Shown: positions 57,481 to 64,000 of the stretch, piece by piece
Layout of the letters: every line of letters begins with the position of its first letter
Numbering within the stretch: the stretch's first letter is position 1
Assembly: GCA_024449915.1 (NCBI GenBank)
Contig: JAMZAV010000438.1
Location: 744,001-808,000, forward strand
Direction of reading: 5' to 3'
Source of the DNA: Sweltsa coloradensis
Taxonomy: Eukaryota; Arthropoda; Insecta; Plecoptera; Chloroperlidae
DNA: 64,000 bases
The notes under the pieces: model-generated
The model's input: the letters and a program-made list of their open reading frames with translations, nothing else
What the model was told of the DNA's origin: nothing
The model's database searches: none
Translations under genes and position numbers: made by a program

Positions 57481-58099
57481 AATTGATATTTGACGATACA
57501 TCTTTACTTTTTGCAATAAAAACTTGTCAGGTTGTAGTATTTATATATTGTACCTTAATGTGGTTTGACTTTGATTGTATTGTAGTGATTGTTTTGCAAG
57601 TATGTTCCGTTGTTTGGCCAATTTGAACCGTCGTTCCAAGGCAAGTGGCGGATTTAAGCCTAACAATCGTGCAAATCGTAAAGAAAGCATAAGAATTGCC
57701 CAGGTTATTAATATTATGATGACAAAAAATCCAGAAATTGATGGCCCCAAGTTGAGACCCTGTGACTTTCTTATTTTTAACAATAACAATAATTAAAAAT
57801 ATTTTAATGTTGCAACATAGTTCAATCCACGTCGAAGGTGTTTGCCAATTTTTAATGGTCCAACATCGAAATAAATACAAAAAAAAACATATTTCGGAAC
57901 CTCAAAAATGAAATTTCCGTATTTTTCTGTTCCGGAAGATGTTTTTTTGTTTTCATTTAAACGTTAGATCGTAAAAAATATCAACAACCTTCAACGTGGA
58001 TCGAACTATGTTACAACATTAACATAAATTAATTATTGTAAGTGAACTGAGGAAATCTAAATAACCTGTGCCAAGAGCTCGAGTTCCGTTGAATGTCTC
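57481..58099. other. Spacer between the R8 units
   Basis: Contains an inverted repeat: AATGTTGCAACATAGTTC (57804-57821) and its near-complement at 58003-58021, extended by TCAATCCACGTCGAAGGT / ACCTTCAACGTGGATCG. A short open frame (57602-57796, starting MFRCLANLNRRSKASGG) is unrecognised; its antisense frame is also open, so I call neither. Confidence 0.45.
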
Positions 58100-59935
58100 G
58101 TGAATACTCTTAGACCAGGAGCCAGAACCTTTGGGAAAAAGTTTCGTTCAACCCAGTTTACATCTCAAATCTGACTTTACCACGTGGTAGTATGCACCTT
58201 TTGAAACATCTCTAGGGTGGATGTCACTTTCAATTGTGGTATCAGTTTTTTTAGCAGCCATTTTGTTTTTGGATGTGCGATCATTGAAAAGCTTAGTCGG
58301 TACTATTTTAAAATGTACATGTTCGTGACACAGTTAATCGATTTTATTTTTTTCTTATACCGATTTGTAGGTAATTGTATGTTCTAACGATTGTTTACAA
58401 CCAATTTCTAATAGTCATATGATTTCATTGTTAAAAATGCAGACATGGGAAAAATAGTGTAAATAATGTTACTAAAATGTGATTCAAGCATAAATTCACA
58501 AATTATTCTGGTCAGTTATAGCGCTATGTTTTCATAAAATATTAGGATTTATAAAACTAACTCATGGACAACATATATAAAAAAAATACGGATTATTGCA
58601 CGTTTCCGTACATAAGCGTTGAAGGCTGAGCATTTTCAGTGAATTGTACGCTATTTAACTATGATTTTCATCCAAATTCCTGTTGTCATTGGCTCATTGC
58701 TAGTATAGAACTAGAAAAACGCTCAGTTGGACGCGTTGTTGAGCGAGCACCGGTACGTGCAACACGACCCGAGTACGACATTCCCATAATGTTACATACC
58801 AATAAGTCTTTAAGGTCTTGACCGATTTAGCTGAAAATTTGTGAAATAGAAGAGAATGGATAAAATCCACCGCCATCTAGAGGACCTTGACATCATTTCT
58901 TTGGGAAAACTATTTTACTCTTGATTTCTTCTAGGTGGCAGTACATAGTGACCAGAATTCTTGTGCGACTTTTTGTTGCCATGGTAACGTTACTTTTGTT
59001 AAAATGTAATTTCTATCTACACTACTTATCGGATCAAAATATAATTAACATATTCGTGACCGGACGGACATTCTAAATGATTTGGCTACCTCAGATTTTG
59101 TCGCCGTTTAGTTTTAAAAAAAAACTTTAGATTAACTTTAATGTAACTTTATAACTTTTTGAACGATTTTGCCACAAAACTAATGGCATTCAATCGGGAA
59201 CGAAACTTGCAGATGGTCAAAATTTCAACTCGATCCGAGCCTCCGTTTGACCGCTATCATGAGCCAAAAAAGCTGAGCGACTTTCCGTTGCCATGGTAAC
59301 GGGACTTTGTTATAATGTAATTTCCATCTACATTACTTATCGGATCAAAATAAAAATAACATATTCGTGATCGGACGGACATTCTAAATGATTTGGCCAC
59401 CTCAGATTTTGTCGCCGTTTAGTTTGAAAAAAAAACTTTCGATTAACTTTAATGTAACTTTTAAACTTTTTGAACGATTTTGCCACAAAACTATACAGCA
59501 ACCCGCCTAGGTGGTATGTACATGTGTGCAAAATTTCAGGTCGATCAGAGAAACGGTGCAACCTGTATCGAAGCAGTAACAGAAAAAAAAAAAAACAGAC
59601 ATTCGAGCCATAAGAGTCAAGTGGAGACGCTCGCTACGCTCGCTCAATAACATTTTTAAAGTCGTTCCAACAAACAATGCATGCAAATGGTAAAATTGAA
59701 TGATATTATAAATGCGATTTAAAGATATTTGCAGAATAGTTCGATTGTATGGAATTTTCAGTTTCAAAAGCGAAAAAAGTGAAAAAGTGCAATTTTCACG
59801 TGACAAACTTATTTGCTGGCACTTATATTCTTGGAAAGTATAATTTAAGAGTTTTTGAAGGTTCTTTGAAAATTTAACCTAATTCGGAGCAGTCGTTTGT
59901 TCTGGACAGCAAAGAAATTAACGAGGACATGTTCA
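58100..59935 (+). repeat. Direct repeat unit R8, copy 2, split by a Helitron-like insertion
   Basis: Second R8 unit, interrupted at 58710/59648. Joining the flanks (TATAGAA + TAACATTTTT) aligns with copy 1 (CATAGAATTATATTTT), so the insertion made no target duplication. Confidence 0.68.
58711..59647 (-). mobile_element. Chimeric Helitron-like element, F5 ends with F2 body
   Basis: Plus-strand start CTAGAAAAACGCTCAGTTGG with GTTGTTGAGCGAGCACCGG, end CGCTACGCTCGCTCAA: both ends F5. Between about 58857 and 59490 it is F2 sequence (ATAAAATCCACCGCCATCTA, ATGGCATTCAATCGGGAACG), itself partly duplicated. The join points show no CTAGG. Confidence 0.7.
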
Positions 59936-60297
59936 AACAATCAAAAACCTCCGAGGAAATGGTGCAACAATAGTTCATTGGAAGTCACAAGCAGAAAAAT
60001 TTGGGAAAAGGTACTTTATGACCTAATGATCAATAATTGATATGGATTCATTGGAAGATTTTACTCCATTAACTCACTGGAGGTCAAAAAATTAAAATCT
60101 TTATAAAAAAACAATTTTCTGTAAAAATTATATTTTTGGAATGTTTGTGTGTTTTTGTGGAATGTTTAATCCTCATTATTGGTTTATCGTGTAATTTTTC
60201 ACAAAAAGTTTAAAATTTTGTAAAAAAAGATTTTTTAAACTTTTTAAGTTAATTTATGATAAAAATTTATTATATTAAAATAAATTTATTATTATTA
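59936..60297. other. AT-rich spacer, no recognised content
   Basis: Very T/A-rich; nothing found. Confidence 0.5.
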
Positions 60298-60992
60298 CTG
60301 GGAAACGCTCAGTTGGACGCGTTGATAAGCGAGCACGTGCTATAGCTAGACCCACATTGCACATTTTTTATTTAAATTTTAAAATTTGCGACGTTCGCTG
60401 TCCACAGGGCCATGTTTCCAATATTATTTATTATTGCCAAGGTATTTGGGTAAACCAGTGTGTAAACCTTTACTTTGTGGATAAAATCCACCGCCATCTA
60501 GAGGACCTTGACTCCATGGGAAAACTATTTAAACTCTTTGGTGACAAATAATACACTGCTTCCTCGAAAGTATTTTGATTTCTTATAGGTGGCAGTGCAT
60601 TAGAAACTTCGCACGTCATTTCGTTGCCATGGCAACGTTACTTTTGTTATAATGTAATTTCCATTTACACTACTTATCGGATCAAAATAAAATTAACATA
60701 TTCGTGACCGGACGGACATTCTAAATGATTTGGCCACCTCAGATTTTGTCGCCGTTTAGTTTGAAAAAAAAACTTTCGATTAACTTTAATGTAACTTTTT
60801 AACTTTTTGAACGATTTTGTCACAAAACTAATGGCATTCAATCGAGAACAAAGCTTGCGGATGGTCAAAATTTCAAATCGATCCGAGCCTCCGTTCGAAC
60901 GTTATGGCGAGACATACAAACAAACAAAAAAAAAAGCTAGTGACTATTTTTTCCGGCAGAGTCAAATGGAAACGCTCGCTTCGCTCGCTTAA
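60298..60992 (-). mobile_element. Helitron-like element, family F2
   Basis: Starts CTGGGAAACGCTCAGTTGG, ends CTTCGCTCGCTTAA. Near full-length copy; only 6 bp separate it from the next copy, in the same orientation. Confidence 0.7.
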
Positions 60993-60998
60993 TTATTA

Positions 60999-61988
60999 CT
61001 AGGAAACGCTCAGTTGGACGCGTTGATAAGCGAGCACGTGCTATAGCTAGACCCACATTGCACATTTTTTTAAATTTTAAAATTTGCGACGTTCGCGTTT
61101 CCAGTATTATTTATTATTGCCAAGGTATTTGGGTAAACCCGTGTTTAAATCTTTACTTTAAAATCCACCGCCATCTAGAGGACCTTGACTCCTTGGGACA
61201 ACTTTTTAAACTCTTTGTTGACAATTAATAGACTGCTTCCTCGAAAGTATTTTGATTACTTCTAGGTGGCAGTGCATTAGAAACTTCGCGCGTCTTTTCG
61301 TTGCCATGGCAACGTTACTTTTGTTATAATGTAATTTCCATCTACACTACTTATCGGATCAAAATAAAATTAACATGTTCGTGACCGGACGGACATTTTA
61401 AATGATTTAGCTATCTCAGATTTTGTCGCCTTTGAGTTTGAAAAAAAAACTTTCGATTAACTTTAATGTAACTTTTTAACTTTTTGAACGATTTTGCCAC
61501 AAAACTAATGGCATTCAATCGAGAACAAAGCTTGCGGATGGTGAAAATTTCAACTCGATCCGAGCCTCCGTTCGACCGCTATCATGAGCCAAAAAAGCTG
61601 CACGACTTTCCGTTGCCATGGTAACCGTACTTTGTTATAATGTAATTTCAATCTACACTACTTATCGGATCAAAATAAAATTAACATATTCGTGACCGGA
61701 CGGACATTCTGAATGATTTGGCCATCTCAGATTTTGTCGCCGTGAAGTTTGAAAAAAAACTTTCGATTAACTTTAATGTAACTTTTTAACTTTTTGAACG
61801 ATTTTGCCACAAAACTAATGGCATTCAATCGAGAACAAAGCTTGCGGATGGTGAAAATTTCAACTCGATCCGAGCCTCCGTTCGAACGTTATCGCGAGAC
61901 ATACAAAAAAACAAAAAAACAAACAAACAAAACCAGTGACTATTTTTTCCGGCAGAGTCAAATGGAAACGCTCGCTTCGCTCGCTTAA
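60999..61988 (-). mobile_element. Helitron-like element, family F2, with internal duplication
   Basis: Starts CTAGGAAACGCTCAGTTGG, ends CTTCGCTCGCTTAA. The segment TCCGTTGCCATGGTAACCG to ATCGAGAACAAAGC repeats what precedes it, so about 250 bp of the body are present twice, joined through CTATCATGAGCCAAAAAAGC. Confidence 0.7.
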
Positions 61989-62533
61989 TTATTGGCAAGG
62001 TATTTGGGTAAACCCGCGCGTAAACTTTTACTTTGTGGATAAAATCCACCGCCATCTAGAGGACCTTGACTCCTTGGGACAAAATAGACTGCTTCCTCGA
62101 AAGTATTTTGATTACTTCTAGGTGGCAGTGCATTAGAAACTTCACGCGTCTTTTCGTTGCCATGGCAACGTTACTTTTGTTGTAATTTCCATGTATTTTC
62201 CATCTACACTACTTATCGGATCAAAATAAAATTAACATATTCGTGACCGGACGGACATTCAAAATGGTTTGGCCATCTCAGATTTTGTCGCCGTTTAGTT
62301 TAAAAAACTTTTTAACTTTTTGAACGATTTTGCCACAAAACTAATGGCATTCAATCGAGAACGAAGCTTGCGGATGGTCAAAATTTCAACTCGATCCGAG
62401 CCTCCGTTCGAACGTTATGGCGAGACATACAAACAAACAAACAAACAAAAAAAAAACAAAAAAAAAAAAAAACAAAACCAGTGACTAATTTTTCCGGCAG
62501 AGTCAAATGGAAACGCTCGCTTCGCTTGCTTAA
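61989..62533 (-). mobile_element. F2 element lacking its CTAGG end, joined head to tail
   Basis: Begins within F2 at ATTGGCAAGGTATTTGGG and ends CTTCGCTTGCTTAA. It is directly attached to the preceding copy with no spacer, as in a concatemer, and runs into an ATT microsatellite. Confidence 0.68.
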
Positions 62534-62915
<382 letters not shown>

Positions 62916-62925
62916 ATCATTATTA

Positions 62926-63913
62926 CTAGGAAACGCTCAGTTGGACGCGTTGATAAGCGAGCACGTGCTATAGCTAGACCCACATTGCACATTTTTTTAA
63001 ATTTTTAAATTTACGACGTTCGCGTTTCCAGTATTATTTATTATTGCCAAGGTATTTGGGTAAACCCGTGTTTAAATCTTTACTTTAAAATCCACCGCCA
63101 TCTAGAGGACCTTGACTCCTTGGGACAACTTTTTAAACTCTTTGTTGACAATTAATAGACTGCTTCCTCGAAAGTATTTTGATTACTTCTAGGTGGCAGT
63201 GCATTAGAAACTTCGCGCGTCTTTTCGTTGCCATGGCAACGTTACTTTTGTTATAATGTAATTTCCATCTACACTACTTATCGGATCAAAATAAAATTAA
63301 CATGTTCGTGACCGGACGGACATTTTAAATGATTTAGCTATCTCAGATTTTGTCGCCTTTGAGTTTGAAAAAAAAACTTTCGATTAACTTTAATGTAACT
63401 TTTTAACTTTTTGAACGATTTTGCCACAAAACTAATGGCATTCAATCGAGAACAAAGCTTGCGGATGGTGAAAATTTCAACTCGATCCGAGCCTCCGTTC
63501 GACCGCTATCATGAGCCAAAAAAGCTGCACGACTTTCCGTTGCCATGGTAACCGTACTTTGTTATAATGTAATTTCAATCTACACTACTTATCGGATCAA
63601 AATAAAATTAACATATTCGTGACCGGACGGACATTCTGAATGATTTGGCCATCTCAGATTTTGTCGCCGTGAAGTTTGAAAAAAAAACTTTCGATTAACT
63701 TTAATGTAACTTTTTAACTTTTTGAACGATTTTGCCACAAAACTAATGGCATTCAATCGAGAACAAAGCTTGCGGATGGTGAAAATTTCAACTCGATCCG
63801 AGCCTCCGTTCGAACGTTATCGCGAGACATACAAAAAAACAAACAAACAAACAAAACCAGTGACTATTTTTTTCCGGCAGAGTCAAATGGAAACGCTCGC
63901 TTCGCTCGCTTAA
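62926..63913 (-). mobile_element. Helitron-like element, family F2, near-identical to 60999-61988
   Basis: Starts CTAGGAAACGCTCAGTTGG, ends CTTCGCTCGCTTAA. It repeats even the private internal duplication and base changes of the 60999 copy. Confidence 0.72.
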
Positions 63914-64000
63914 TTATTGGCAAGGTATTTGGGTAAACCCGCGCGTAAACTTTTACTTTGTGGATAAAATCCACCGCCATCTAGAGGACCTTGACTCCTT
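63914..64000 (-). mobile_element. F2 element lacking its CTAGG end, cut by the window edge
   Basis: Begins at the same internal point as 61989 (TTGGCAAGGTATTTGGG) and shares its GCGCGTAAACTTTTAC variant, so the composite of full element plus truncated element has been copied as one unit. Confidence 0.68.

Noticed and set aside
57527..57880. 117-codon minus-strand frame and overlapping frames on both strands
   Set aside because: Open on several frames at once, no recognisable domain, and placed between two repeat units.

Overview
The window is nuclear DNA of an animal, almost certainly an invertebrate. Coding sequence is split into short exons with GT-AG introns, GC content is low, and most of the DNA is transposon-derived (Helitron-like elements, Penelope-like and LINE retroelements, tRNA-derived SINEs, microsatellites). 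I cannot name the species. No rRNA, intact tRNA gene, CRISPR array or bacterial-type operon was seen.

The only host genes I can support are three tandem, same-strand paralogues of the NRF-6 (nose resistant to fluoxetine) / acyltransferase-3 family of multi-pass membrane proteins. Gene A (last three exons, 434-5428) enters from the left edge. Gene B (13 coding exons, 9802-33620) is complete in exon content. Gene C (exons 1-9, 40692-52781) lacks exons 10-13 within the window. Exon borders were placed by comparing the copies with each other, and intron phases close at every junction except two. Exon 5 of B and exon 9 of C each carry one extra base that breaks the frame, so B and C may be pseudogenes, or the two bases may be assembly errors. 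The protein plan is a signal peptide, a cysteine-rich extracellular NRF domain (exons 1-3), then the membrane acyltransferase-3 domain (exons 4-12).

Layout: 1-5430 tail of A, with a nested Helitron-like pair in its last intron; 5430-9720 A/B spacer with foldback repeats; 9720-33620 gene B, whose introns hold a broken LINE (12.3-14.7 kb), SINEs, a Penelope-like fragment inside a large palindrome (18.4-19.9 kb), Helitron-like insertions, LINE fragments and an intronic minisatellite; 33620-40600 B/C spacer with five Helitron-like elements; 40600-52780 gene C with three adjacent Helitron-like elements in intron 4; 52780-64000 repeats only, ending in a head-to-tail run of one Helitron-like family.

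The strongest unexpected signal is a set of about 20 non-autonomous Helitron-like elements in at least five families. Each has a CTAG 3' end followed by T, a subterminal AACGC/GCGTT hairpin, and an asymmetric inverted repeat (5'-terminal GGATGAGC-, TAAGCGAGC- or TGAGCGAGC-type word, with its complement lying inside the 3' hairpin). Four insertions interrupt other repeats whose uninterrupted copies also lie in the window; these show insertion between A and T with no target-site duplication. The families also share a 5' cassette containing a GATNGNNNTGAAATTTT-like motif.
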